From a virus: DNA of 60,376 nt. Both the position numbers and the translations under genes were made by a program. The notes beneath the pieces were generated by a model, which ran no database searches, was not told where the DNA came from, and saw only the letters and a list, made by a program, of their open reading frames with translations. Positions 25,961 through 32,393 of the stretch are shown one piece after another. The DNA is taken from IMG/VR virus record IMGVR_UViG_3300047470_000174, positions 1 to 60,376 of that record; one strand, 5' to 3'. Position 1 is the first letter of the stretch. The number at the start of each line of letters is the position of its first letter.

Positions 25961-26257
25961 TTGTTGAAGAAGCCGACGTTCAAGAAGGGCGAGCCGAGTG
26001 ACCTCGAGAAAGAGATCGCGCGCCTGCTCGAAGTAATGGAGGGCCTGGAGCCCACCGAAGAGAACTACGCCACGGTGGCGGACCAGCTCGTCAAGCTCTA
26101 CAAGCTCAAGGAAGTCGATTCCAAGAAGCGTGTGAGTCCTGACGCCTGGGCTGCCGCCGCGACCAACCTCGCCGGTATCCTCCTGATCCTCAACTTCGAA
26201 CACGCGCACGTGATGACCTCGAAGGCCGTTTCGTTCGTCATGAAGTCCGTCAAGTGA
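25961..26257 (+). CDS. Small protein with one membrane helix
   Basis: A 98-residue protein. The basic N-terminus (LKKPTFKKGEPSD) precedes an acidic helix region (EKEIARLLEVMEGLEP), and then a membrane-like helix (AWAAAATNLAGILLILNF). The likely start is TTG 25961 (or 25964), because the ribosome site of promoter P1 (GAAAGG) lies 7 bases upstream and no ATG fits. Proteins of this type are frequent near phage accessory loci; the function is unknown. Confidence 0.65.
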   Translation: MLKKPTFKKGEPSDLEKEIARLLEVMEGLEPTEENYATVADQLVKLYKLKEVDSKKRVSPDAWAAAATNLAGILLILNFEHAHVMTSKAVSFVMKSVK

Positions 26258-26291
26258 CAACAAGCTGACCGAAGAAGGAAGACAAACAGAC

Positions 26292-26333
26292 GGCGTGTAG
26301 ACCCTAACAAGGTTTACACGCCCTTTGTTTTTT
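26292..26333 (+). terminator. Strong intrinsic terminator
   Basis: GGCGTGTAGACC (26292-26303) pairs with GGTTTACACGCC (26311-26322), followed by a T-rich tract (26324-26333). It ends transcription from the holin/Acb2 region. Confidence 0.85.
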
Positions 26334-26334
26334 G

Positions 26335-26388
26335 CCTTTCGGGTCTCGCAAGAATTACACGGCCTATATTGAGACCCCCTACGAAAGG
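26335..26388 (+). promoter_or_regulatory. Repeated promoter P2 with flanking inverted repeat
   Basis: A variant -10, TATATT (26365-26370), with CCTTTCGGGTCTC upstream and GAGACC..CGAAAGG downstream able to pair. Pairing would cover the ribosome site in read-through RNA. Confidence 0.7.
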
Positions 26389-26394
26389 TAAAAC

Positions 26395-26664
26395 GTGAAC
26401 GTCAAGGAAAAGCTGACCAAGTTCAAGGACCAAGTCAAGGAGAACGCTCCTCAGATCGTCTGTGTAGCAATCACGATCACTTCGGCCGCATACGCCGTTA
26501 TCCTCAAGCAGCAGCTCGCTGAAGAAAAGCGACGCTTTCCCGAGGGTAGCGCAACCCGGCTCGGAGTGAATGATTGCTGCTTCGAAGAGCTGAAGAGCGG
26601 CGAAGCCGTGATCTGGAATGTGAACGGTCACTCGATCGATATCGCGTACGACCCCACCTGCTGA
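26395..26664 (+). CDS. Small membrane protein of the cassette array
   Basis: An 89-residue protein: basic N-terminus (NVKEKLTKFKDQVKEN), one membrane helix (IVCVAITITSAAYAVILK), then a folded 45-residue tail with a Cys pair (NDCCFEE). GTG start, 7 bases after GAAAGG. It has its own promoter (P2) and terminator. The tail resembles that of the next gene (GNVDIRYNIDG against GEAVIWNVNGHS), suggesting duplication. Confidence 0.65.
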   Translation: MNVKEKLTKFKDQVKENAPQIVCVAITITSAAYAVILKQQLAEEKRRFPEGSATRLGVNDCCFEELKSGEAVIWNVNGHSIDIAYDPTC

Positions 26665-26670
26665 TCTCAA

Positions 26671-26705
26671 AAAGCCTCTGGGCCCCTACAAGGGGCTTAA
26701 GCTTT
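26671..26705 (+). terminator. Cassette terminator (AAAGC...GCTTT type)
   Basis: AAAGCC, then GCCCC-TACAA-GGGGC, then GCTTT: a hairpin repeated after most small genes in this array. Confidence 0.75.
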
Positions 26706-26706
26706 G

Positions 26707-26759
26707 CCTTTCGTAGGTCGCATATTTTACAAGGCTTATTATGAGACCCCTACGAAAGG
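26707..26759 (+). promoter_or_regulatory. Repeated promoter P3 with perfect flanking inverted repeat
   Basis: CCTTTCGTAGG (26707-26717) is the exact complement of CCTACGAAAGG (26749-26759); -10 variant TATTAT at 26737-26742. The right arm contains the ribosome site. Confidence 0.75.
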
Positions 26760-26766
26760 AAACCAA

Positions 26767-27036
26767 ATGAACAAGGAAAAGATCGAAACCGTCAAAAGCC
26801 GGATCAAGAAGTACCTCCCCGTTGCAACCACTTCCGTCGGCCTCGTCGCGATTTCATACGCGTTGTATGTCGTCCGCCAAGCCAACGAAAATTCTCGTGT
26901 GCTCGCGCAGGATCACTTCATCCCGCTGACTCCCGACGACCGCGAAGCCCTGCAAACTGGGAATGTCGACATCCGATACAACATCGACGGCCAGGCCTAT
27001 TCCCTGCGTCATATCGGTAATACCCCCAAGCAGTAA
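26767..27036 (+). CDS. Small membrane protein of the cassette array
   Basis: An 89-residue protein with a basic N-terminal helix (NKEKIETVKSRIKKYLP), one membrane helix (VATTSVGLVAISYALYVV) and a 50-residue tail ending DIRYNIDGQAYSLRHIG. Related in layout and tail sequence to the previous gene. Single-gene cassette with promoter P3 and its own terminator. Function unknown. Confidence 0.65.
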   Translation: MNKEKIETVKSRIKKYLPVATTSVGLVAISYALYVVRQANENSRVLAQDHFIPLTPDDREALQTGNVDIRYNIDGQAYSLRHIGNTPKQ

Positions 27037-27041
27037 TCTCG

Positions 27042-27075
27042 AAGCCTCTGGGCCCCTACAAGGGGCTTAAGCTTT
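27042..27075 (+). terminator. Cassette terminator
   Basis: Same hairpin as at 26671-26705, with CCCC-TACAA-GGGG core and closing GCTTT. Confidence 0.75.
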
Positions 27076-27076
27076 G

Positions 27077-27129
27077 CCTTTCGGGTCTCGCATATTTTAC
27101 AAGGCTTATTATGAGACCCCTACGAAAGG
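27077..27129 (+). promoter_or_regulatory. Repeated promoter P4 with flanking inverted repeat
   Basis: CCTTTCG-GGTCTC (27077-27089) can pair with GAGACC..CGAAAGG (27113-27129) with a 4-base bulge; -10 TATTAT at 27107-27112. Confidence 0.72.
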
Positions 27130-27136
27130 CATCCCA

Positions 27137-27412
27137 ATGAACCGCAAATTCTACCTCGGATTGTTCTTGGTTGTTGCTGGAACGGCTGGCGCCTCCGTCA
27201 CTGTCACCCTCCTCCTGAGGGACCTACTCGCAAAGAAGAAGCCCGAAACTCCTACCGTCACCTTGACAGGTAAGGAAGTATTCGCCCATCTTTACGCGAT
27301 AAAGTCCGTCATCGAGAAGGCTGATGAGGGCGGATACGACAACGTCCAGGATCACCAAGCAGCAATGGAAAGTGACTTCGCGTTCTTCAAGATCGAATTC
27401 ATGGAGAGTTGA
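27137..27412 (+). CDS. Small membrane protein of the cassette array
   Basis: A 91-residue protein whose membrane helix is at the very N-terminus (FYLGLFLVVAGTAGASVTVTLLL), followed by a basic patch (RDLLAKKKPE) and an acidic helical domain. A signal-anchor topology with the tail inside is likely from the positive charges after the helix. Own promoter and terminator. Function unknown. Confidence 0.65.
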   Translation: MNRKFYLGLFLVVAGTAGASVTVTLLLRDLLAKKKPETPTVTLTGKEVFAHLYAIKSVIEKADEGGYDNVQDHQAAMESDFAFFKIEFMES

Positions 27413-27413
27413 C

Positions 27414-27448
27414 AAAAGCCCTCTACCCCTACATGGGGTATGGCTTTT
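27414..27448 (+). terminator. Cassette terminator (variant)
   Basis: AAAAGCC (27414-27420) pairs with GGCTTTT (27442-27448) around a CCCC-TACAT-GGGG inner stem. Confidence 0.75.
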
Positions 27449-27450
27449 CC

Positions 27451-27494
27451 TCTCGCAAGTTTTACACGGGGTATAATGAGACCCCTACGAAAGG
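27451..27494 (+). promoter_or_regulatory. Repeated promoter P5
   Basis: TCGCA at 27453, TATAAT at 27472-27477, TATAATGAGACCCCTAC block and GAAAGG ribosome site. Confidence 0.78.
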
Positions 27495-27501
27495 ATCAAC
27501 C

Positions 27502-27777
27502 ATGAACAAGGAAAAGCGCGTCCAGATCAAGAACAAGATCAAGGCCTACGCTCCCGCAGTTATCGGCTTCACCGCCGCCGCAGGCTCCGTTGCACTCATC
27601 GCCACCACCCTCATCAAGACCGCCAACAAGGCTCTTCTTGAGGAGACGGCGTTCGAGCCGCTTCCGGTAGTCACCGGCGAGGAGAGGACGAAGCTGCTGG
27701 AGCGCGAGGACACGATCCTGCAGAAGGTCGAGGACGACGTCTGGTTCCTCTCCGTGGTACCGACCCCCGAAGTCTGA
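27502..27777 (+). CDS. Small membrane protein of the cassette array
   Basis: A 91-residue protein: basic N-terminus (NKEKRVQIKNKIKAYAP), one membrane helix (AVIGFTAAAGSVALIATTLI), acidic tail ending in VWFLSVVPTPEV. The N-terminus is like that of the gene at 26767, so several array members share one template. Function unknown. Confidence 0.65.
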   Translation: MNKEKRVQIKNKIKAYAPAVIGFTAAAGSVALIATTLIKTANKALLEETAFEPLPVVTGEERTKLLEREDTILQKVEDDVWFLSVVPTPEV

Positions 27778-27782
27778 TATCG

Positions 27783-27816
27783 AAGCCTCTGGGCCCCTAC
27801 AAGGGGCTTATGCTTT
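27783..27816 (+). terminator. Cassette terminator
   Basis: AAGCC...GCCCC-TACAA-GGGGC...GCTTT hairpin, as elsewhere in the array. Confidence 0.75.
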
Positions 27817-27819
27817 GCC

Positions 27820-27862
27820 TCGCAAGGTTTACAAGGGGTATAATGAGACCCCTACCGAAAGG
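27820..27862 (+). promoter_or_regulatory. Repeated promoter P6
   Basis: TCGCA at 27820, TATAAT at 27839-27844; one extra C in CCTACCGAAAGG compared with the consensus. Confidence 0.78.
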
Positions 27863-27871
27863 ACCATCAAA

Positions 27872-28084
27872 ATGATGAACATCATCCCTGTCATCGACGC
27901 CACGCTCGACATCATCGAGAAGCTGAACGACGGAGTTCGTCCGATCGTCGAAGTACCCGAAACCTATTTCGTGTACCGCGGCGAGAACGACCACTCCGAG
28001 ATCATCTCCTCTGCTGAGTTCGAGACGAAGCCCGAGTACCAGGTGCACATGGCCGTCATCAAGATCTGCTACATCGGAGACTGA
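27872..28084 (+). CDS. Small soluble protein of the cassette array
   Basis: A 70-residue protein without a membrane helix, unlike its neighbours. Mixed alpha/beta pattern (IIPVIDATLDIIEKLNDG, then ETYFVYRGENDHSE). ATG 27872 (a second ATG follows). Own promoter and terminator. Function unknown. Confidence 0.6.
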   Translation: MMNIIPVIDATLDIIEKLNDGVRPIVEVPETYFVYRGENDHSEIISSAEFETKPEYQVHMAVIKICYIGD

Positions 28085-28091
28085 TCTCAAG

Positions 28092-28125
28092 AAGCCTCTG
28101 GGCCCCTACATGGGGCTTATGCTTT
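28092..28125 (+). terminator. Cassette terminator
   Basis: Same hairpin family, with a TACAT loop. Confidence 0.75.
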
Positions 28126-28169
28126 CGCATATTCTACAGGTCCTATAATGAGACCCCTACTCTGATTGG
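28125..28169 (+). promoter_or_regulatory. Repeated promoter P7
   Basis: TCGCA at 28125 directly abuts the terminator above; TATAAT at 28144-28149. The 3' part differs (CTCTGATTGGA in place of CGAAAGG), so the ribosome site is TTGGA. Confidence 0.72.
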
Positions 28170-28176
28170 ACCCGCC

Positions 28177-28422
28177 GTGTTTCGAAGGAACAAGCTGGCT
28201 GCCCAGGTAACGCTCGTCAAGACCCCCAAGGCCAAAGACTCCACCCCTGGAGAGGACAAGATCCTTCACCCCGAAACTGCCAAGCTCATCACCGAGCGAA
28301 GCAAAGAGGTTGTGAAGTATGTCGCCCTCACCGTGGTTGGCGTCTATATCGCCATCAAGGCTGCCGACACCCTGAGCCAGATTGCCGTCAAGAAGACCAA
28401 AAGCGCAGACAACGATAAGTAA
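28177..28422 (+). CDS. Small membrane protein of the cassette array
   Basis: An 81-residue protein, GTG start. The basic N-terminal half (FRRNKLAAQVTLVKTPKAKD) is followed by one membrane helix (YVALTVVGVYIAIKAADTL) and a Lys-rich end (VKKTKSADNDK). Tail-anchored topology is possible. Function unknown. Confidence 0.62.
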   Translation: MFRRNKLAAQVTLVKTPKAKDSTPGEDKILHPETAKLITERSKEVVKYVALTVVGVYIAIKAADTLSQIAVKKTKSADNDK

Positions 28423-28425
28423 CCT

Positions 28426-28456
28426 CAAGCCCACCCCGCAAGGGGTTTGGGTTTTT
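28426..28456 (+). terminator. Cassette terminator (variant)
   Basis: CCCACCCC-GCAA-GGGGTTTGGG followed by TTTTT. Confidence 0.75.
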
Positions 28457-28481
28457 CCCCGGTGGGGATTTTCGTCAGAAC

Positions 28482-28527
28482 TCGCAAGTTTTACACGGGG
28501 TATAATGAGACCCCTACTACGATTGGA
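28482..28527 (+). promoter_or_regulatory. Repeated promoter P8
   Basis: TCGCA at 28482, TATAAT at 28501-28506, then CCCCTAC and a TTGGAA ribosome site. Confidence 0.75.
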
Positions 28528-28532
28528 AACCC

Positions 28533-28754
28533 ATGTCCAAGATCTCCTCCCTCACCGAGAAGCTGAACAACGCCAAGCCCAGCAACATGGATGACGAGAA
28601 GAAGGCGGCCGTACTGCAGAAGATCAAGCTCACCGCTTCCTTCGCTGCCGGCGTCCTCCTCACCGTCACCGCTGTTGCCACGGCCAGCTACTACAACAGC
28701 TTCCCGAAGACCGACGAGAACGAGAACATCGAAGAGACCACCGACGAGAACTGA
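28533..28754 (+). CDS. Small membrane protein of the cassette array
   Basis: A 73-residue protein: a soluble 30-residue N-terminus, one membrane helix (ASFAAGVLLTVTAVATASYY) and a very acidic end (DENENIEETTDEN). Own promoter and terminator. Function unknown. Confidence 0.62.
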   Translation: MSKISSLTEKLNNAKPSNMDDEKKAAVLQKIKLTASFAAGVLLTVTAVATASYYNSFPKTDENENIEETTDEN

Positions 28755-28758
28755 TCTC

Positions 28759-28793
28759 AAAGCCTCTGAACCCCTACAAGGGGTTTATGCTTT
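28759..28793 (+). terminator. Cassette terminator
   Basis: AAAGC...CCCC-TACAA-GGGG...GCTTT. Confidence 0.75.
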
Positions 28794-28794
28794 C

Positions 28795-28844
28795 TGTAGG
28801 GTCGCATATTTTACAAGCCTTATAATGAGACCCCTACGTTTGGA
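28795..28844 (+). promoter_or_regulatory. Repeated promoter P9
   Basis: TGTAGGGTCGC upstream can pair partly with GACCCCTAC; TATAAT at 28821-28826; ribosome site TTTGGAG. Confidence 0.75.
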
Positions 28845-28849
28845 GCATC

Positions 28850-29044
28850 ATGTCTGATAAAGAAGGCTCGAACCCGGAACCGCAAGAGTCCTATGACCCC
28901 GTTCTTGAGAACTGGCAACCCATCGATACCGCAATCGCTGTGGTTACTGCCGGTGTCATCACGATCGGAGCTGTCGCGGGCGCTATTGCGATTCTCGAGT
29001 TCGTCTACCGGAAGATCGACAAGAAGTTCAATCCCGAAGACTGA
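28850..29044 (+). CDS. Small membrane protein of the cassette array
   Basis: A 64-residue protein with an acidic N-terminus, one membrane helix (AIAVVTAGVITIGAVAGAIAIL) and a charged end (YRKIDKKFNPED). The end -xPED recurs in the gene at 31606. Function unknown. Confidence 0.62.
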   Translation: MSDKEGSNPEPQESYDPVLENWQPIDTAIAVVTAGVITIGAVAGAIAILEFVYRKIDKKFNPED

Positions 29045-29048
29045 TCTC

Positions 29049-29083
29049 AAAGCCTCTGAACCCCTACAAGGGGTTTATGCTTT
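29049..29083 (+). terminator. Cassette terminator
   Basis: Identical in layout to the one at 28759-28793. Confidence 0.75.
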
Positions 29084-29096
29084 AACTGGGGGAGAC

Positions 29097-29270
29097 ATGC
29101 TGTATGTAGTGGTGAACTCGTATTGGGACCGGTCGGGCATCATCCAGATCGCGGGGCCGTTCTCAGAAGTCGAAGCTGAGAGAGTTCGTTCAGAAATGAC
29201 AGCCGACCCCGATCTCGAGGGTTTCGCGGAGATCATGCCTTTGGGGGCGACATGGAAAATCCCGAGCTAG
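29097..29270 (+). CDS. Small soluble protein
   Basis: A 57-residue protein (MLYVVVNSYWDRSG...) with a beta-strand start and GPFSEVEAERVRSEM helix, a pattern seen in small phage proteins. The ribosome site GGGGGAG precedes ATG 29097. It has no copy of the repeated promoter, so the genes from here to 30229 may be read through from upstream or from a different promoter. Overlaps the next gene by 19 bases. Confidence 0.55.
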   Translation: MLYVVVNSYWDRSGIIQIAGPFSEVEAERVRSEMTADPDLEGFAEIMPLGATWKIPS

Positions 29271-29470
29271 TAACCCTTATCCCCGAGGAAGAACCCGAAC
29301 AACCGCCTCCACCTGCTGAGGATCTCGGAAGAAAACTCGTCATCCAGATAGTGGCTCTCGTCTGCCTCAAGGTAGCGACTGGGATAGTCATCAGAAGCCT
29401 GTCGAGAACTATCCGAGACTTCGACGTGCTATACCCCGAGCACCTCAACCGTATTCGATGGAGGGACTGA
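29252..29470 (+). CDS. Small membrane protein
   Basis: A 72-residue protein with an acidic Pro-rich N-terminus (PEEEPEQPPPPAED), one membrane helix (LVIQIVALVCLKVATGIVI) and a basic end (NRIRWRD). Part of an overlapping gene string 29097-30229. Function unknown. Confidence 0.58.
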   Translation: MENPELVTLIPEEEPEQPPPPAEDLGRKLVIQIVALVCLKVATGIVIRSLSRTIRDFDVLYPEHLNRIRWRD

Positions 29471-29472
29471 CC

Positions 29473-29742
29473 GTGAGTGGTATGGACGATATCCGGAAAG
29501 CCTGGAACGAGGGGTTCATCGATCTGGATATTCCCGTGTCGACACCGGGTCATCCTACCATCAAGCCCCTGTCCTACGACGAAACCGTCCGCGCTTTCAA
29601 AGAAGAGCACCGTAAGAACAACCGTAAGAACAACCGTAAGTTCGCAATCAAGATGGCCATTATTGTAGCTGTCAACATCGCGATCCATATCGGAATTGGT
29701 GTTCTGTACAAGAAGAACGTCATCGGGAGGAACTCGTCATGA
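29473..29742 (+). CDS. Small membrane protein with RKNN repeat
   Basis: An 89-residue protein. GTG 29473 follows GGAGGG with correct spacing. The soluble part has KPLSYDETVRAFKEEH, then a tandem (RKNN)2 repeat, then a C-terminal membrane helix (AIIVAVNIAIHIGIGVLY). Overlaps the next start by 4 bases. Function unknown. Confidence 0.58.
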   Translation: MSGMDDIRKAWNEGFIDLDIPVSTPGHPTIKPLSYDETVRAFKEEHRKNNRKNNRKFAIKMAIIVAVNIAIHIGIGVLYKKNVIGRNSS

Positions 29743-30050
29743 GTGGTGGGTCGTACAACTATCTCTGTTACAGAGAAGATCTCGAGGATCTGATCGGTCA
29801 CAAGTACGACATCGAATCCATGCGTGTAGCTCTCAGCGATCTCGGGTACGCCGATGAAGCCGCCAAAGAAACACAAGAGCTTCTCGATCTGATGTCTCAG
29901 TGGGACGCCAAGGCTCAAGAGATCGCCGCAAGTCTGAAGGAAGTATGGAAAGCTATCGAATGGTGGCATTCCTGCGACTACAGCGAAGAAGAAGTCAAGA
30001 AAGCCGTCGCGAAATATCGGGCTTCCAGGAAAGAAAAGGACCCATCATGA
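29739..30050 (+). CDS. Small conserved-type soluble protein
   Basis: A 103-residue protein beginning MSGGSYNYLCYREDLEDL. The SGGSYNYLC start, helical body and final IEWWHSCDYSEEEVKKA are typical of a small protein seen in many phages and some bacteria. I recognise the pattern but not a function. ATGA overlaps link it to both neighbours. Confidence 0.65.
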   Translation: MSGGSYNYLCYREDLEDLIGHKYDIESMRVALSDLGYADEAAKETQELLDLMSQWDAKAQEIAASLKEVWKAIEWWHSCDYSEEEVKKAVAKYRASRKEKDPS

Positions 30051-30229
30051 CCTACGCACCTCGCAAGCCGAAGGCCCTGGACAAGATCAAGGAGGCCTGG
30101 GACGAGAACCCGCTCGGCGTCGCCATCGTGGCTGCCGGACTCCTCACCGCGGCGGGGAAGCTCATCGACTCGATCAGCGGCATCCAGAGTCGGCGTGCTT
30201 ATGCGCGTCAGGGTCGGCGTAAGAAGTAG
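30047..30229 (+). CDS. Small basic membrane protein
   Basis: A 60-residue protein with basic ends (APRKPKALDKIKEAW and SRRAYARQGRRKK) around one hydrophobic helix (LGVAIVAAGLLTAAGKLI). Function unknown. Confidence 0.58.
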   Translation: MTYAPRKPKALDKIKEAWDENPLGVAIVAAGLLTAAGKLIDSISGIQSRRAYARQGRRKK

Positions 30230-30288
30230 GATCTTCGATCCGTTCCTAAGACTAAACCACAAACAACAACCAGAAAAGGAATACAGAA

Positions 30289-30942
30289 ATGACGATGACC
30301 ATAAGCTTCCGCAAGGGTGTCGACTCTCCGCTCGACGGCGTGACCAAGCTGGTGTTCGGCGCCGCCTGGGACCGCAAGACCGCCAAGCAGGCCGGCTGGG
30401 CCCGTAAGCTCGCCGTTAAGACGGGTGGCAAGGTCAACCTGGGTGGCGGTCTGAAGGAGATCGACCTCGACCTGGCTCTGATCCTGTACCGCGACGGCGA
30501 GCCCAAGCGCATCGTGATCGGCCACAACATGGACCCGGTGAACGGCGCGGCGGTCCACTCCGGAGACAACCAGACCGGTGAAGGCGACGGCGACGACGAG
30601 ACGATCACGGTGGACCTGACGCGGCTCCCCGCATGGGTGACCGAGTGGGCGGTGGCGGTGTTCGCCTACAAGCTGAGTACCAACTTCGACCAGGCTCAGA
30701 ACGTCTCTCTCAACATCTACGACGCCAGCACCGGAGCGCCCAAGCTGCTCGATGAGCTGATGCCGACCCTCGGTGCCGGTACAACGGCCTGTGTCGTCGC
30801 CAGCGGCAAGATCAACCGCAACGCGGAGGGTAACCCCACCGAGGGTTGGACTATCACACAGGTCGACAAGGCCGGTCGCCTCAGCACTCAGGGCAACGAC
30901 GATGCCGTGTTGTCTTTCGCCAAGAAGAACGCGGGCATCTAA
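30289..30942 (+). CDS. TerD-family protein
   Basis: A 217-residue TerD/TerZ-type protein. The calcium-site region is clear: VHSGDNQTGEGDGDDETITVDL (split here as VHSGDNQTGEGDGDDE and TITVDL, about 85-110), with the conserved LDLALILYRDGEPKR strand before and VFAYKLS after. In bacteria, TerD proteins belong to stress and phage-resistance clusters and bind calcium; phage copies are known but their role is unclear. The gene is GC-rich with strong codon bias, unlike the small neighbours, which suggests high expression. A start at ATG 30295 is also possible. Confidence 0.88.
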   Translation: MTMTISFRKGVDSPLDGVTKLVFGAAWDRKTAKQAGWARKLAVKTGGKVNLGGGLKEIDLDLALILYRDGEPKRIVIGHNMDPVNGAAVHSGDNQTGEGDGDDETITVDLTRLPAWVTEWAVAVFAYKLSTNFDQAQNVSLNIYDASTGAPKLLDELMPTLGAGTTACVVASGKINRNAEGNPTEGWTITQVDKAGRLSTQGNDDAVLSFAKKNAGI

Positions 30943-30960
30943 CGATATCCCGAGGCGGAG

Positions 30961-31004
30961 CTCGCAAGTTTTACAAGGGGTATAATGAGACCCCTACGTT
31001 TGGA
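30961..31004 (+). promoter_or_regulatory. Repeated promoter P10
   Basis: TCGCA at 30962, TATAAT at 30981-30986, ribosome site TTTGGAG. Confidence 0.78.
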
Positions 31005-31010
31005 GCCGAA

Positions 31011-31199
31011 ATGCCCAAGAACAAGCTCTCCTCCGCGAAGAAGAAGATCGCACAGCACAAGACGAAGATTCTCGTCGGCGCGCTGACCGTTACCACGGTC
31101 TACGCAGCCGCCCTGAACCGGAACAAGAAGCTGTTCGACAACTTCCTCAAGGAGAAGGACCTGTACGAAGAGTACTACACCCCCGAAGACGACATCTGA
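31011..31199 (+). CDS. Small membrane protein of the cassette array
   Basis: A 62-residue protein: basic N-terminus (PKNKLSSAKKKIAQHKTK), short membrane helix (ILVGALTVTTVYAAAL), acidic end (YYTPEDDI). Promoter P10 and its own terminator. Function unknown. Confidence 0.62.
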   Translation: MPKNKLSSAKKKIAQHKTKILVGALTVTTVYAAALNRNKKLFDNFLKEKDLYEEYYTPEDDI

Positions 31200-31203
31200 T
31201 CTC

Positions 31204-31239
31204 AAAGCCTCTAAAGCCCCTACAAGGGCTTTATGCTTT
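31204..31239 (+). terminator. Cassette terminator
   Basis: AAAGCC...AAAGCCCC-TACAA-GGGCTTT...GCTTT. Confidence 0.75.
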
Positions 31240-31264
31240 CGCTTCATATTCCAGGGAGAACGAC

Positions 31265-31540
31265 GTGTCCGACGAAACGATCCAGATCAAGAACGAGGAA
31301 GTCGACGTCCTTCCCGATGAGAGTGACGCGGAGACCGAGGACGTTTCCGACACCGATCCGGAGACATCCGAAGAGACAGCCCACCCTTACATCAAGTACA
31401 CGGGCGGACCTCGTCGTACCGGGTCCATCTGGAACAGTCCTCTGGGGCTCGTGGCGATCGTGTATATCGCCTCCAAGGTGATCGATCTCACGTACCGCGT
31501 CGTCATCGAGAACCAGAAGGCGAAGCGGGCTGAGGACTGA
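31265..31540 (+). CDS. Small acidic membrane protein
   Basis: A 91-residue protein with a very acidic 45-residue N-terminus, then a membrane helix (LGLVAIVYIASKVIDLTYRVVI) and a basic end. GTG start after CAGGGAG. It has no copy of the repeated promoter. Function unknown. Confidence 0.6.
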   Translation: MSDETIQIKNEEVDVLPDESDAETEDVSDTDPETSEETAHPYIKYTGGPRRTGSIWNSPLGLVAIVYIASKVIDLTYRVVIENQKAKRAED

Positions 31541-31544
31541 CATA

Positions 31545-31598
31545 TTCGTAGGGGTCTCGCAAGTTTTACAAGCCTTATAATGAGACCCCTACGAAAGG
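31545..31598 (+). promoter_or_regulatory. Repeated promoter P11, 14-bp inverted repeat
   Basis: TTCGTAGGGGTCTC (31545-31558) pairs perfectly with GAGACCCCTACGAA (31582-31595); TATAAT at 31576-31581 lies in the loop side. The clearest example of the promoter-in-a-hairpin design. Confidence 0.8.
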
Positions 31599-31605
31599 CA
31601 CTGTC

Positions 31606-31830
31606 ATGAACAAGTCCTTCCTCACCACTGTCATGGAAAATGCCCGCGCCAAGAAGGACGCTGACAAGACCGTCGATGAGCTCACCAACCACTACAACGA
31701 AGCCGCTGGAAAGCGACTCGTCAAGCAGGTTGCGTTGGCCACCGTCGGAACTGTCGCCGCCCTCACCGCGTTGAGCATCTACCTGAGCAAGGTCGAGAAG
31801 AACCTGCCCGAGACCGACCCCGAAGACTGA
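31606..31830 (+). CDS. Small membrane protein of the cassette array
   Basis: A 74-residue protein: a soluble charged N-terminus (about 1-40), one membrane helix (QVALATVGTVAALTALSIYL) and an acidic end (NLPETDPED). Promoter P11 and its own terminator. Function unknown. Confidence 0.62.
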   Translation: MNKSFLTTVMENARAKKDADKTVDELTNHYNEAAGKRLVKQVALATVGTVAALTALSIYLSKVEKNLPETDPED

Positions 31831-31836
31831 CCTCAC

Positions 31837-31869
31837 GGCCTCTAAACCCCTACATGGGGTTTATGCTTT
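31837..31869 (+). terminator. Cassette terminator
   Basis: AAACCCC-TACAT-GGGGTTT hairpin closing with GCTTT. Confidence 0.72.
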
Positions 31870-31901
31870 CGCCCAAACAAAACACAAACAAGGAGAACAT
31901 C

Positions 31902-32393
31902 ATGCGCGTCGTCCGCAACATCGCCATAGCCATCCTGGTCTCGTTACTGCTGGGCGCGATCGTGTTCGTTCTGGCCGGAGGTCTGAACAACAACCAGCAG
32001 GCAGCCGCGGCCACCTCGGTCACGATGGTGACGCCGTCTCCGACCAAGACCCCCTCACCGGCTCCGAAGAACCTCCTCGGCACCTGGCACCAGACCAACA
32101 GCGGGATCCCCGGCATCACGATGACCGCCGTGATCACCGACGGCAGCATCAAGATCTACGAGGTCATCGACGGCGGCCAGGAGGGCGACTCCGACGTGAA
32201 CGGCCTGTATTGGTCGGGTACGTTCGACGCGTACAACTCCACCGTCATCACGTCCAAGGCGTACAAGGGCGACCTGGAGCTCAGCTACCTCGGCTCGCTG
32301 GACGACAAGAAGAAGTTCACCTACGAGAACGGCGAGCTCAGCTTCCAGTTCTCGATCATGAAGATGACGACCATCGTCCAACTCTCCAAATAG
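31902..32393 (+). CDS. Membrane-anchored extracytoplasmic protein
   Basis: A 163-residue protein with a short basic N-terminus (MRVVR) and one strong hydrophobic helix (NIAIAILVSLLLGAIVFVLAG), then a Thr/Pro/Ser linker (TPSPTKTPSPAP) and a ~110-residue beta-rich domain (LLGTWHQTNSG, YWSGTFDAYNS, FTYENGELSFQF) with a lipocalin-like look. There is no lipobox Cys, so it is a signal-anchored and not a lipoprotein. It likely sits outside the membrane, where it could alter reinfection or host surface. AAGGAG precedes ATG 31902. Confidence 0.65.
   Translation: MRVVRNIAIAILVSLLLGAIVFVLAGGLNNNQQAAAATSVTMVTPSPTKTPSPAPKNLLGTWHQTNSGIPGITMTAVITDGSIKIYEVIDGGQEGDSDVNGLYWSGTFDAYNSTVITSKAYKGDLELSYLGSLDDKKKFTYENGELSFQFSIMKMTTIVQLSK

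Noticed and set aside
26704-27777. Open frames that run in-frame through the repeated promoters (translations like YKGYNETPT)
   Set aside because: They come from translating the promoter repeat itself. The ribosome site GAAAGG inside each promoter points to the later ATG/GTG.
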